Under the pieces are notes generated by a model, which searched no databases, had not been told where the DNA came from, and saw only the letters and a list, made by a program, of their open reading frames with translations. This document shows positions 1 through 7,502 of a DNA stretch of 16,662 bases, piece after piece. The first letter of the stretch is position 1. The number at the start of each line of letters is the position of its first letter. Source of the DNA: Bacillota bacterium (GTDB taxonomy: Bacteria > Bacillota > Clostridia > Acetivibrionales > DSM-1351). A program made the position numbers and the translations under genes. Location of the stretch: assembly GCA_023391425.1 (NCBI GenBank), contig JAEWAX010000018.1, positions 1 through 16,662 of the forward strand, written 5' to 3'.

Positions 1-762
1 ATTTTCTCCAATAGGAACATGTACCTTTGGGTAAATATCCTTGAGCTCTCTGCCTACCATATTCTTAATCAAGATATCGTTATTGATGTCTTTTGCCGAC
101 CACGAATTTACATATCCGCCATCCCTAAGAACGGTGATATCATCTGAAATACGAAATACTTCATCCATTTTATGCGAAATGTATATTATTCCTTTTCCAT
201 CTTTCCTAAGATTATTGATTATTAAAAATAAGTTATCTACTTCCTTATCTGTAATTGCCGATGTCGGCTCATCCATAATAATAATCTCTGCATTATACGA
301 TATTGCTTTTGCAATTTCTACAAGCTGCTGGTCAGCAACCTTTAAGCTTTGAAGCTTTTCCCGCGGATTTATATCAATATGAAGTCTTACCAGTAATTCT
401 TCAGTCTGTTTATATAATTGCTTATAGTCAACAAAACCTAGTTTACCCGGTTCACGGCCAAAATAGATATTTTCGGCCACCGTCATTTCCGGAATAGGAG
501 AAAGCTCCTGATGAATCATAGCAATTCCTAATTTTTGAGAATCTGATGGAGAATTCATTGCTACTAGTTTCCCGTTGATACTGATACTACCGCTGTCACA
601 TTTAATTACACCCGCCAGAATCTTCATTAGTGTAGATTTACCTGCTCCATTTTCGCCCATAAGAGCATGAACAGTACCCTGTTTTAAGCTAAAATGAACT
701 CCATGTAATACATTAACACCATTAAAACTCTTCACAATGTCTTTCATTTCCAGTAAGCTCAA
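1..762 (-). CDS. Sugar ABC transporter ATP-binding protein, N-terminal half (partial)
   Basis: This is the first 254 codons of an RbsA/MglA/XylG-type ATPase, which energises import of a monosaccharide or small glycoside from the inner face of the membrane. Proteins of this family are about 500 residues with two nucleotide-binding domains; only the first is inside the window, and the gene runs off the left edge with no stop. Visible motifs are Walker A GENGAGKST (about residues 34-42), a Q-loop at IHQE, the signature-like stretch LKVADQQLVEIAKA, Walker B IIIMDEPTSA, and the H-loop ISHKMDEVF. The chosen start is TTG at 762, because AGAGGTG lies 8 bases upstream of it; an ATG at 747 is the alternative but has a poor ribosome site. 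Permease and binding-protein genes would be expected to the left or elsewhere nearby. The substrate cannot be told from this half. The family call is firm. Confidence 0.95.
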   Translation of the reverse strand, partial: MSLLEMKDIVKSFNGVNVLHGVHFSLKQGTVHALMGENGAGKSTLMKILAGVIKCDSGSISINGKLVAMNSPSDSQKLGIAMIHQELSPIPEMTVAENIYFGREPGKLGFVDYKQLYKQTEELLVRLHIDINPREKLQSLKVADQQLVEIAKAISYNAEIIIMDEPTSAITDKEVDNLFLIINNLRKDGKGIIYISHKMDEVFRISDDITVLRDGGYVNSWSAKDINNDILIKNMVGRELKDIYPKVHVPIGEN

Positions 763-798
763 ACAAATTACACCTCTCTTTCCCGATACAGTCTTTCC

Positions 799-812
799 TG
801 TCAGCACTGACA
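799..812. promoter_or_regulatory. Perfect short palindrome in the ABC transporter leader
   Basis: TGTCAG-CA-CTGACA has two perfect 6-base arms around a 2-base centre. It lies between the candidate -10 box and the ribosome site of the sugar ABC ATPase gene, so it could be a repressor operator or a small leader hairpin. No regulator is assigned. Confidence 0.3.
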
Positions 813-832
813 TGTTTATATCAAATTTAATT

Positions 833-860
833 TCACCTTTTAGTTGGTGATTTCATTATA
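833..860 (-). promoter_or_regulatory. Candidate promoter -10 with adjacent inverted repeat for the ABC transporter gene
   Basis: On the minus strand a perfect TATAAT is at 860-855, about 93 bases before the TTG start, with no convincing -35 box at the proper distance. Just downstream, where transcription should start, is the inverted repeat TCACC-N8-GGTGA (850-833). Its TTTCACCTT half also appears in front of the GH3 gene. An activator, perhaps the neighbouring response regulator, could compensate for the weak -35; this is inference. Confidence 0.4.
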
Positions 861-932
861 CAAGTACAATGCTGCTTTTAGAGGTTAAGTATTTTAATAT
901 TAAGTTCATTTTTTTATGATGGAAAAAAGTAC

Positions 933-968
933 AAAAAAACATGAGTTCATTTCACTCATGTTTTTTTT
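933..968 (-). terminator. Rho-independent terminator of the two-component operon (possibly bidirectional)
   Basis: A 7-bp stem CATGAGT/ACTCATG with a 7-base loop (940-960) is flanked by A7 on one side and T8 on the other. On the minus strand it starts about 14 bases after the response-regulator stop codon and ends in a T run, so it ends the kinase/regulator transcript and separates it from the ABC transporter gene. The symmetric A and T runs mean it could also act in the other direction. Confidence 0.85.
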
Positions 969-980
969 ATCTAGAAAATT

Positions 981-2558
981 TTAATGTAGAGATTCTTGCC
1001 TATAGGCAGCAGGACTTGTACCAAAAGTATTTTTAAAAACAACGGAGAAATATTTCGGATTTGAATAACCACATAAGTTGCTCACTTCACCAATCGGAAT
1101 ACTTGTATCTGCAAGCATTTGTTTTGCCATATTCATTCGGATACTTGTTACATATTCATTAAAGCCCATGCCTGTACCTTTTTTAAATAATGCACTCATG
1201 TAAGCAGGAGTACGAACAAATTTTTCTGCAACATAATTCAAATTTATATCGCTAACAACATTGTCTTTAACATACTGTAGAATGTCCACAATTAGTTTTT
1301 TATTTGGTACATCAATCTTGGAATCACATGCCAATTCATATACTTGATTCAAATATCTGATGACCTCTTGTTTTAGTTGCATAAAACTCCAAAATTCAAA
1401 AAATAGAGGAGGCTTTATGATACTCTCCATCTTTATACTGTTGTATTTTAAAAGCTCATGGTCAATAGCTTTTATTAAATGTGAATAGCTCTGCTCAATT
1501 ACTGTAAGAGATTGTATTGATGGTGGAAAGTTTATTAGTTTTTCAAAAATATTTACTATTTCTACAATTCTTATATCCTCAAGCGGTTGTACTAATTTAT
1601 TAAAATCCACAGGCTCGTACTTAATACATACCGGGATTTCACCAAAAGCCTGTACATTTTTATTTGTGACATACAATTTAAATTTTGTAGCTTCATAAGC
1701 ACTCTCAAAAGTTTTATTTAAAAGTATTGGTCCAAAAACTATGTCACCAATACCAGCAAACACATTAATGTTTAAGTATTTGTGAATTAAGCTACAAATC
1801 TTACTTAGTGTCTGTTTAGCCGAAAGTAGTATTGTTTCTCGTTTTAATCCCTCAAATATAGCCACTATTTTTCCCGAATCGTATTGTACTGTAGTAATGA
1901 AGTCTGCACCTATATCTTTGGTAAGTACTTCGTCTGCAATATTCTTTATTGCAAAATCAATATACTCCTTATTTTCTTCGTTTACCTGATATTGTAACAT
2001 TACACAAAGCATAAGATTATTATTAAAACACACTTTTAAATCGTAGAGCTCCTCAATAGTTTTTTTTGCCTCATTAACATCAGAACAATTAACTAAATTC
2101 TTTAGCAGCTTTTGTTTCACATTTTCTGTCACTTTTTTATTTTCGCTTTCACGGATAAGCTTCTCATCAATACGCTGTTTTTGACTCATTAGGCTATTAA
2201 TATAACCACGTACCATAGTGACAAACTCCTGTTTATTTATTGGCTTTAGCACATACTCTTTAACCCCAAATTTAATTGCACTTTTTGCATATTCAAAGTC
2301 TGCATAACCAGATAATATAATTATAGCAGGCGCATGTCCGGCTTCTGTAACATTTTTAATAAAATTTAGTCCATCACAAAAAGGCATTCTGATATCGCTA
2401 ATAACTAGCTGAGGAGTATGTTCATTGCAAAGTTTAAGTGCTTCTATACCATTTTCGGCCTCCAAAAAGCATATTTCTGAATCCAGTTCCCTTTTTAGTA
2501 TCGAAACTATACCCTTACGAATAATATCCTCATCATCTGCCACAAGTATTTTAAACAT
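981..2558 (-). CDS. YesN-type response regulator (REC + AraC DNA-binding domain)
   Basis: This cytoplasmic transcription regulator has 525 residues. Residues 1-120 form a receiver domain: acidic pocket ADDED (7-11), phospho-acceptor Asp55 in SDIRMP, Ser83 in LSGYAD and Lys105 in LKPI. The middle is an unrecognised linker of about 300 residues, common in long YesN-like proteins. Roughly the last 100 residues are an AraC-type double helix-turn-helix, with the typical second-helix region around GYSNPKYFSVVFKNTFGTSP. I chose ATG 2558 because AAGGAG lies 6 bases before it; an upstream ATG at 2582, overlapping the kinase stop as ATGA, would add 8 residues. Its partner is the histidine kinase directly upstream, and the two are transcribed together. 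Position between a sugar ABC transporter and a glycosidase suggests that it activates carbohydrate genes; its targets are inferred. Confidence 0.93.
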   Translation of the reverse strand: MFKILVADDEDIIRKGIVSILKRELDSEICFLEAENGIEALKLCNEHTPQLVISDIRMPFCDGLNFIKNVTEAGHAPAIIILSGYADFEYAKSAIKFGVKEYVLKPINKQEFVTMVRGYINSLMSQKQRIDEKLIRESENKKVTENVKQKLLKNLVNCSDVNEAKKTIEELYDLKVCFNNNLMLCVMLQYQVNEENKEYIDFAIKNIADEVLTKDIGADFITTVQYDSGKIVAIFEGLKRETILLSAKQTLSKICSLIHKYLNINVFAGIGDIVFGPILLNKTFESAYEATKFKLYVTNKNVQAFGEIPVCIKYEPVDFNKLVQPLEDIRIVEIVNIFEKLINFPPSIQSLTVIEQSYSHLIKAIDHELLKYNSIKMESIIKPPLFFEFWSFMQLKQEVIRYLNQVYELACDSKIDVPNKKLIVDILQYVKDNVVSDINLNYVAEKFVRTPAYMSALFKKGTGMGFNEYVTSIRMNMAKQMLADTSIPIGEVSNLCGYSNPKYFSVVFKNTFGTSPAAYRQESLH

Positions 2559-2578
2559 AGCTTTCTCCTTTGCTTTAA

Positions 2579-4381
2579 TCATTCCTCTTCAATAACAATT
2601 GTAACGATAATTTTTGTTTCTACATCAGGCTTGCTTTCAATGTTCAAGGCACTTCCAGCAGGACAGATCATTTCTATACGCTGCTTAACATTTACCACAC
2701 CAATAGAGCTCTTAGACTTTTTTGTATCAGAAATAGGCTCATTTTTGTTAATGCAACTTCTAATTTGTTCAAGACGCTCTTGGTCTATACCTTTACCATT
2801 GTCTTTAACACAGATAACCAGCTTATTTTCGTTCTTAAACACATCAATTGATACTATCCAAGGCGGAATAGAGTCCTTAAAGCCATGTGTAAAGCAATTC
2901 TCAACTAATGGCTGAAGAATGAACTTAGGAACCCTAATGTTTTCTAGGCCATCACTGCATTCCATCTTATATACCAGTCTATTGTTAAAACGCATTCTCA
3001 TAATTTCTATATACTGATTAACATTATTAATCTCCTCGGCAAGCTTTACTTTTTTGCTTTCCCAATGCAAGCTATAGCGCATCAAATCTCCTAAATTTGC
3101 AAGACCGTTTGCCACTTTGTAATATTCATCAATTTCGCATTGCATTCTCATATTTTCCAGAGTGTTATATAAAAAATGCGGATTTATTTGTGCTTGAAGA
3201 GCATTTATTTCTGCTTCCTTCTGAGCTTTTTCCTTTTCTACCATTGAGGCTAAAAGACTTTGAAGCTTTTCAGCCATATGATTGAAGCTTTCTGAGATTC
3301 TGGAAATTTCGTTAAAGCCGTCAACCTTTATACGCACATCAAATCTTCCCGCTTCAATATGTGATATCATTCTGTCCATTTCGCTTAGCTTTCTGAAAAA
3401 GATACGAGCTGCCACATTTGTGAATAGTATTATTATCGCAATACTGAAAATAGCAAGCAAAAGCAAAAGCTTATCGACATAAGAAGTAGAGGCAAGTATC
3501 TTCTGCTTGTTAATAGCAGCAACCCTCATCAATCCCGTTATATTATCCCTATCATATGCGATCAAATATTTTTCTTTTCCCAGCTTTATTTCAGTAATTG
3601 CTGAATCACCTTTTAATGTAAAATCAGAAAATATAATTTTATCGTCTGTAGTAAACACCAGCTTATCATTGCGGTCAAAAATAAAATATTTAACTCCCGA
3701 CTCTTCATTCATAAGTTCGCTGGTCTTGACCAGCTTACTGAGTGTCATGTCTACCTCAATAATTCCAATACAATCCTTTGTCCGCATATCGGAAATTTTC
3801 TGATAAATTGGAAGTACTAATTCTTCTTTTTTTTCAAGTTCTTCATAATAAACAAGATTACCTAAAGTTGCATCATAAACACGAACATTTCCATATATAT
3901 GCTGACTGTCATTTTCCATTATCTCTGTAAAATAATCACGGTCATATAATCTATCCATGTGATATGACCAATCAAAATATTCATCAATCTGATTGTTTTT
4001 TGAGTATATGACCAGACGGCTGAATTTATTAGGATAAACATGATGTATATTAAGAAGTTCATCCTGTGCACTGTAAATATAGTGATTCCTTTCATGTGTA
4101 CTCAGATTATTCTCAGGATTTAAATAGTACTGAAATTCCTGACTAAAAATGAGTTGATTAAGTACACTATTCATCATACTAATATTTACATCCATATTGG
4201 TGTCTATTTTCTTCAGATGTTCATAAACTTTTTTATTTGCTTCTTCTAAGAGGTTATTCTGTAAAATTTGAACATATGAGGATGTTATAACTATAGCTGG
4301 AATGATCATTATCAGTGAAAACACAATAGTAACCTGCCATACCAATCCAAGTCTTGTAAACTTTTGTAATAGTCTTTTCAT
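2579..4381 (-). CDS. YesM-type sensor histidine kinase
   Basis: This 600-residue membrane sensor phosphorylates the response regulator encoded immediately downstream. It has an N-terminal transmembrane helix (about residues 14-36), an extracellular sensor region of about 265 residues (probably Cache-like, judged by architecture only), and a second transmembrane helix (about 303-326). These are followed by a HAMP linker and a His_kinase domain of the LytS/YesM class with phospho-acceptor His402 in INPHFLYNTLE. The C-terminal HATPase has the N-box Asn495 in LQPLVENCFTHGF and the G-box DNGKGI. Length and order are normal for the family. The stop codon overlaps the longer possible start of the regulator gene, so translation is likely coupled. 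Such kinases often sense sugars or binding-protein complexes outside the cell; the signal here is unknown. A consensus-like promoter lies 35-63 bases upstream. Confidence 0.95.
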   Translation of the reverse strand: MKRLLQKFTRLGLVWQVTIVFSLIMIIPAIVITSSYVQILQNNLLEEANKKVYEHLKKIDTNMDVNISMMNSVLNQLIFSQEFQYYLNPENNLSTHERNHYIYSAQDELLNIHHVYPNKFSRLVIYSKNNQIDEYFDWSYHMDRLYDRDYFTEIMENDSQHIYGNVRVYDATLGNLVYYEELEKKEELVLPIYQKISDMRTKDCIGIIEVDMTLSKLVKTSELMNEESGVKYFIFDRNDKLVFTTDDKIIFSDFTLKGDSAITEIKLGKEKYLIAYDRDNITGLMRVAAINKQKILASTSYVDKLLLLLAIFSIAIIILFTNVAARIFFRKLSEMDRMISHIEAGRFDVRIKVDGFNEISRISESFNHMAEKLQSLLASMVEKEKAQKEAEINALQAQINPHFLYNTLENMRMQCEIDEYYKVANGLANLGDLMRYSLHWESKKVKLAEEINNVNQYIEIMRMRFNNRLVYKMECSDGLENIRVPKFILQPLVENCFTHGFKDSIPPWIVSIDVFKNENKLVICVKDNGKGIDQERLEQIRSCINKNEPISDTKKSKSSIGVVNVKQRIEMICPAGSALNIESKPDVETKIIVTIVIEEE

Positions 4382-4415
4382 TTAACTCATCCTGCCTAAT
4401 AGTTTATTTGCTACT

Positions 4416-4444
4416 ATTGTAGTTATGGTTTTGTGAAAAGTCAA
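4416..4444 (-). promoter_or_regulatory. Sigma-A-type promoter of the kinase/regulator operon
   Basis: On the minus strand TTGACT (4444-4439) is followed after exactly 17 bases by TACAAT (4421-4416). Transcription should start near 4409, leaving a leader of about 28 bases with AGGATGAG just before the kinase ATG. It lies downstream of the glycosidase terminator, so the two-component operon is an independent unit. Confidence 0.75.
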
Positions 4445-4515
4445 CAAAACTTTTGTGCCGTAGTTCAGTATTTATAAACATTTTGTACAAAATTTGTAAT
4501 TCCTTAATCAATAAC

Positions 4516-4549
4516 AAAAAGTACTAACCTTTTAAGTTAGTACCTTTTT
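4516..4549 (-). terminator. Rho-independent terminator after the GH3 glycosidase gene
   Basis: GTACTAAC (4521-4528) and GTTAGTAC (4536-4543) form a perfect 8-bp stem with a 7-base loop. On the minus strand it is followed by TTTTT. It lies about 80 bases past the glycosidase stop, directly after the activase-like relic. The relic may have brought the terminator with it, though this cannot be shown. Confidence 0.8.
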
Positions 4550-4629
4550 CAATTTAATTTTGTTTTTTCTTTGTGCACCATTAATACAATATTTTCAAAA
4601 GCTGTAGAAGTCATCATCTTATTGCTATT
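4549..4629 (-). pseudogene. Relic of the 3' end of an acyl-CoA dehydratase activase gene
   Basis: The minus strand from 4629 to the TGA at 4549 reads as 26 residues that line up with the C-terminal region of the intact activase encoded at 8934-13238. Shared residues are N-x-x-K-x-M-x-STAFEN and, after a one-codon deletion, VHKEK. At DNA level there is an uninterrupted 20-base identity, TCTACAGCTTTTGAAAATAT, with CACAAAGAAAAA also identical further on. Similarity starts at the glycosidase stop codon and I see none inside the glycosidase gene. There is no start codon with a ribosome site and the piece is far too short to function. It is best read as the stump of a lost activase paralogue, or as a small duplicated segment. 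The match was found by eye. Confidence 0.65.
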
Positions 4630-7060
4630 ATCGCGATTTCTCTCTATTTTTCACCATTGTCCAGATACTTTTAAATAAATGTCCGTTTGCTGCAAGTACT
4701 AGTCCGTTTGCCATATTGGAAGAGAGTAAGCCGTCACCCATTAAAATCAAATTCTTTAAAGGGGTACTTACAGCTGATTCCATAATCATTCTGAACGTTG
4801 GGTTTGAATAATCTATTCCTCCATTTTGTCTACCCATTACTATTTCAACAATTTTATGTACCAATCTCACAACAATACTACTTTCCATCATATCTGTGAG
4901 GGTACAGGTTAAATCAAAGCTACCTTTTTCAAGCTTTTTTAAAGGTATTATTTTACGGTTGAGCAAAACTTCAAAATCCTCTTTTGATGGCTTGCCAGTG
5001 GGTTTATCATACCAGCTGAGACTAGGTAAATTTTTCTCAGAGGCATCGGCTTGTTCTATATTACTAGTGCTTATATCAGAACCCACAATCAAAATCGTAC
5101 TATGGAGGCGTATATCTCTGCTTGAGGCTCCAACACAAACTGTATACCCCCCATTTTGGACAATCCAATCCTTTTGATTAACATCGTAATAAGCAAATGA
5201 ACGTTTATTTAGATTAAAAACAATCTCTTTCTCTTCTCTAGAATTTAAATATAGTTTGTCAAAAGCCTTAAGTTCTTTTTCTGGGCAATAAACTCCCTCT
5301 TTTGGTTTTCCAATGTAGAGCTGAACAACCTCTGCTCCACCAACCTCACCTGTATTTTTTACTTTAAGGCTAATTTTGAAATCGTTTGGCTCTATACCAG
5401 TAATTTTGAGGTCTGAATATTCAAACTTGGTATAGCTTAATCCAAAGCCAAATGGGAACAATACCTCTTTGTTGACTTTATCATAATATCTATAACCTAC
5501 ATAAATACTTTCTTTATATAGTACTTGCTTTGGGTTTATTCCATATGTATCACTGCAAACAACATCATCGTATTTTAACGGGTAGGTTTCAGCTAGCTTT
5601 CCGCTGGGATTAACTTTGCCTGTTAAAATATCTGCTGTTGCCAAACCTCCTGCCTGGCCTGAGAGATACATATTTAAAACAGCCTTTACCTCTCCTATCC
5701 AAGGCATAGTAACCGGTGCTCCTCCAAGCAGCACAACAACTACATTTTGGTTGGCTCTCGCCACAGCACTAATAAGCTGAACCTGACTATCTGGTAAATC
5801 TAAACTAGTTCTATCAAAGCCCTCGCTTTCAAAATCTTCAGTAAGCCCAGCTACAATAATTGTTATGTCAGAGTTCTTAGCACCTTGAACAGCCTCTTCC
5901 ATAAGCTTATTATTTGGAGAACTGCCATCGTAGCCAGTATAATAGCTATACGACATACTGTTTTCATTCAAGCCATCTAGAATATTTGATACCTTGTGTG
6001 GATTTATTTTGGAGCTGCCTGCGCCTTGATACCTGAAATTCTTTGCCAAACTGCCAATTAGGGTTACTTTTTGGTTTCTATGTATTGGTAAAATATTATC
6101 CTCATTTTTTAGCAAAACTGCACTGCCAGCAGCAATCTTTCTAGCTAGCTGGTGATGTTCTTCAATATCATATTTATAGTTTTCTTTCTTGCTCTTTATT
6201 GCATTAAAAATGAGTGAAAGTAATCTTTCCACACTTTGATCAATAAGTTTTTCGGATAGTTTGCCCTTTATAACACTATCTTGTACTTCTTTATCAAATA
6301 GGCCATTGCTTCCTGGCATCTCCAAATCTAGCCCAGCTTTAAAGGCCTCCACACGGTTGTTCATCGCACCCCAATCAGTCATTACAGTGCCTTCAAAGCT
6401 CCATTCCGAGCGGAGAATATCAGTTAACAGGTATTTATTGTCACTACAATATGTACCATTTACTAGATTGTAGGCGCACATAACCGTAGATGGCTTTGCT
6501 TGCTTAACTGCCTTTTCAAAAGCTGTTAGATATATTTCACGAAATGCCCTTTCGTCAATAATGCTGTCCGAGCATAGTCTATGATTTTCCTGATTATTTC
6601 CCGCGAAATGTTTTAGTGATGCGCCAACACCTTTGCTTTGAATGCCACTTATCCATGCGCTAGCAAGCTCACCTGAGATGTAGGGATCTTCACTGAAATA
6701 CTCAAAATTTCTTCCACACAGCGGACTTCTTTTGATATTTACACCTGGCCCAAGCAAAACAGCAGTACCTCCCTGCATAGCTTCCTCACCCAGTGCCTCC
6801 CCCATTTCCCTAAGTAACTCCCTATCCCAGGAAGCACCTGTGGTGCAAGCCGTAGGAAAACAGGTAGCTGGTATGCTATCATTTATTCCTAGGTTATCAG
6901 CATCCTCCTTCTGTATCCGCAGGCCATGAGGGCCATCGTTTACCCTAATAGAAGGAATTCCATACTCAGTAAAGGCATTGGTTGTCCAATAATCAGCCCC
7001 TGAACAGAGAGCTATTTTTTCCTTTAATGTCATTTTCTCTATAATATCCTTATGTAACAT
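4628..7060 (-). CDS. Family GH3 glycoside hydrolase (beta-glucosidase/beta-xylosidase type)
   Basis: An 810-residue retaining exo-glycosidase that removes terminal sugars from short oligosaccharides. The TIM-barrel domain (about 1-290) holds the substrate-binding KHFAGNN and the nucleophile Asp229 in VMTDWGA. The second alpha/beta domain (about 305-510) holds the probable acid/base Glu413 in ESEGFDR. A fibronectin-III-like domain follows (about 560-665, with FPFGFGLSYT just before it). The last roughly 130 residues form an extra C-terminal tail seen in some clostridial GH3 proteins. No signal peptide is present and no PA14 insert is evident, so it should act in the cytoplasm on imported oligosaccharides, in line with the nearby sugar importer. 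The start ATG at 7060 has AAAGGAG 10 bases upstream. The exact sugar cannot be told from sequence; GH3 includes glucosidases, xylosidases and others. Confidence 0.93.
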   Translation of the reverse strand: MLHKDIIEKMTLKEKIALCSGADYWTTNAFTEYGIPSIRVNDGPHGLRIQKEDADNLGINDSIPATCFPTACTTGASWDRELLREMGEALGEEAMQGGTAVLLGPGVNIKRSPLCGRNFEYFSEDPYISGELASAWISGIQSKGVGASLKHFAGNNQENHRLCSDSIIDERAFREIYLTAFEKAVKQAKPSTVMCAYNLVNGTYCSDNKYLLTDILRSEWSFEGTVMTDWGAMNNRVEAFKAGLDLEMPGSNGLFDKEVQDSVIKGKLSEKLIDQSVERLLSLIFNAIKSKKENYKYDIEEHHQLARKIAAGSAVLLKNEDNILPIHRNQKVTLIGSLAKNFRYQGAGSSKINPHKVSNILDGLNENSMSYSYYTGYDGSSPNNKLMEEAVQGAKNSDITIIVAGLTEDFESEGFDRTSLDLPDSQVQLISAVARANQNVVVVLLGGAPVTMPWIGEVKAVLNMYLSGQAGGLATADILTGKVNPSGKLAETYPLKYDDVVCSDTYGINPKQVLYKESIYVGYRYYDKVNKEVLFPFGFGLSYTKFEYSDLKITGIEPNDFKISLKVKNTGEVGGAEVVQLYIGKPKEGVYCPEKELKAFDKLYLNSREEKEIVFNLNKRSFAYYDVNQKDWIVQNGGYTVCVGASSRDIRLHSTILIVGSDISTSNIEQADASEKNLPSLSWYDKPTGKPSKEDFEVLLNRKIIPLKKLEKGSFDLTCTLTDMMESSIVVRLVHKIVEIVMGRQNGGIDYSNPTFRMIMESAVSTPLKNLILMGDGLLSSNMANGLVLAANGHLFKSIWTMVKNREKSR

Positions 7061-7097
7061 GTGTCCAATACTCCTTTACTAAAGAATATTTCAAGAA

Positions 7098-7153
7098 CAC
7101 CTAATATTAAGGTGCAGTATGCTAAGGTGTTGTATGGCAAGGTGAAATGTATA
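7098..7153. repeat. Three tandem 15-bp repeats plus one inverted half-site before the GH3 gene
   Basis: AAGGTG occurs at 7109, 7124 and 7139, exactly 15 bases apart, within the looser consensus AAGGTG-N2-GTATG-N2 (the third copy is degenerate). An inverted CACCT at 7098-7102 faces the first copy across AATATTA. The array is 38 to 93 bases upstream of the glycosidase start. It could be a repressor array, an activator array, or pairing elements in the leader RNA. The -10 candidates of the gene lie just upstream, so the repeats are probably transcribed or overlap the start site. Confidence 0.55.
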
Positions 7154-7162
7154 TATATTAGA

Positions 7163-7183
7163 TTTATACTATCTTTAATTATA
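7163..7183 (-). promoter_or_regulatory. AT-rich promoter region of the GH3 gene (weak assignment)
   Basis: On the minus strand a perfect TATAAT (7183-7178) and a second candidate TATAAA (7168-7163) lie 100-125 bases before the glycosidase start. Neither has a recognisable -35 box at 16-18 bases, which suggests activator dependence or a misassigned site. Confidence 0.3.
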
Positions 7184-7248
7184 ACCTTTTTTGAATAAAC
7201 ATTATATAGCTACTTATCTTTCCCATACTATTTTATAACAATCATTTA

Positions 7249-7277
7249 TTGACTGGTATTACAAAAATTGTTATCAT
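7249..7277 (+). promoter_or_regulatory. Sigma-A-type promoter of the GNAT leader and gene
   Basis: TTGACT (7249-7254) and TATCAT (7272-7277) are separated by exactly 17 bases. Transcription should start near 7284, about 330 bases before the acetyltransferase start codon, so the transcript has a long leader. Confidence 0.75.
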
Positions 7278-7310
7278 GTAAATATATTGAAATAAGGAGC
7301 GTACTGTAAA

Positions 7311-7325
7311 ATGATTATTGCTTAA
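7311..7325 (+). CDS. Possible four-codon leader peptide (MIIA)
   Basis: ATG ATT ATT GCT TAA follows AAGGAG by 11 bases inside the GNAT leader. The ribosome site and the start overlap or abut the 5' strand of the closing helix of domain I (7298-7310). A ribosome here would open that helix. Tiny leader ORFs with this role are known from antibiotic-inducible genes; the long spacing and short length make this uncertain. Confidence 0.3.
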   Translation: MIIA

Positions 7326-7502
7326 TTAATCAAACTGTCACAGCCGATAGATAATCATAAAACCTGTTTTTATTAATAGGTTTATTTGTTTTTTATTATT
7401 TGTGACAATGGTTTTGGTTAAGGGATATCTTTACAGTATGTTGCCTATTCGTTAATGAACGCTATATCGTGTTTGTATAGCGTTATTATACTACGTAATA
7501 GG

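Noticed and set aside
41..352. Plus-strand open frame of 103 codons
   Set aside because: It lies opposite the clearly coding ABC ATPase gene with Walker and signature motifs; no ribosome site or recognisable protein.
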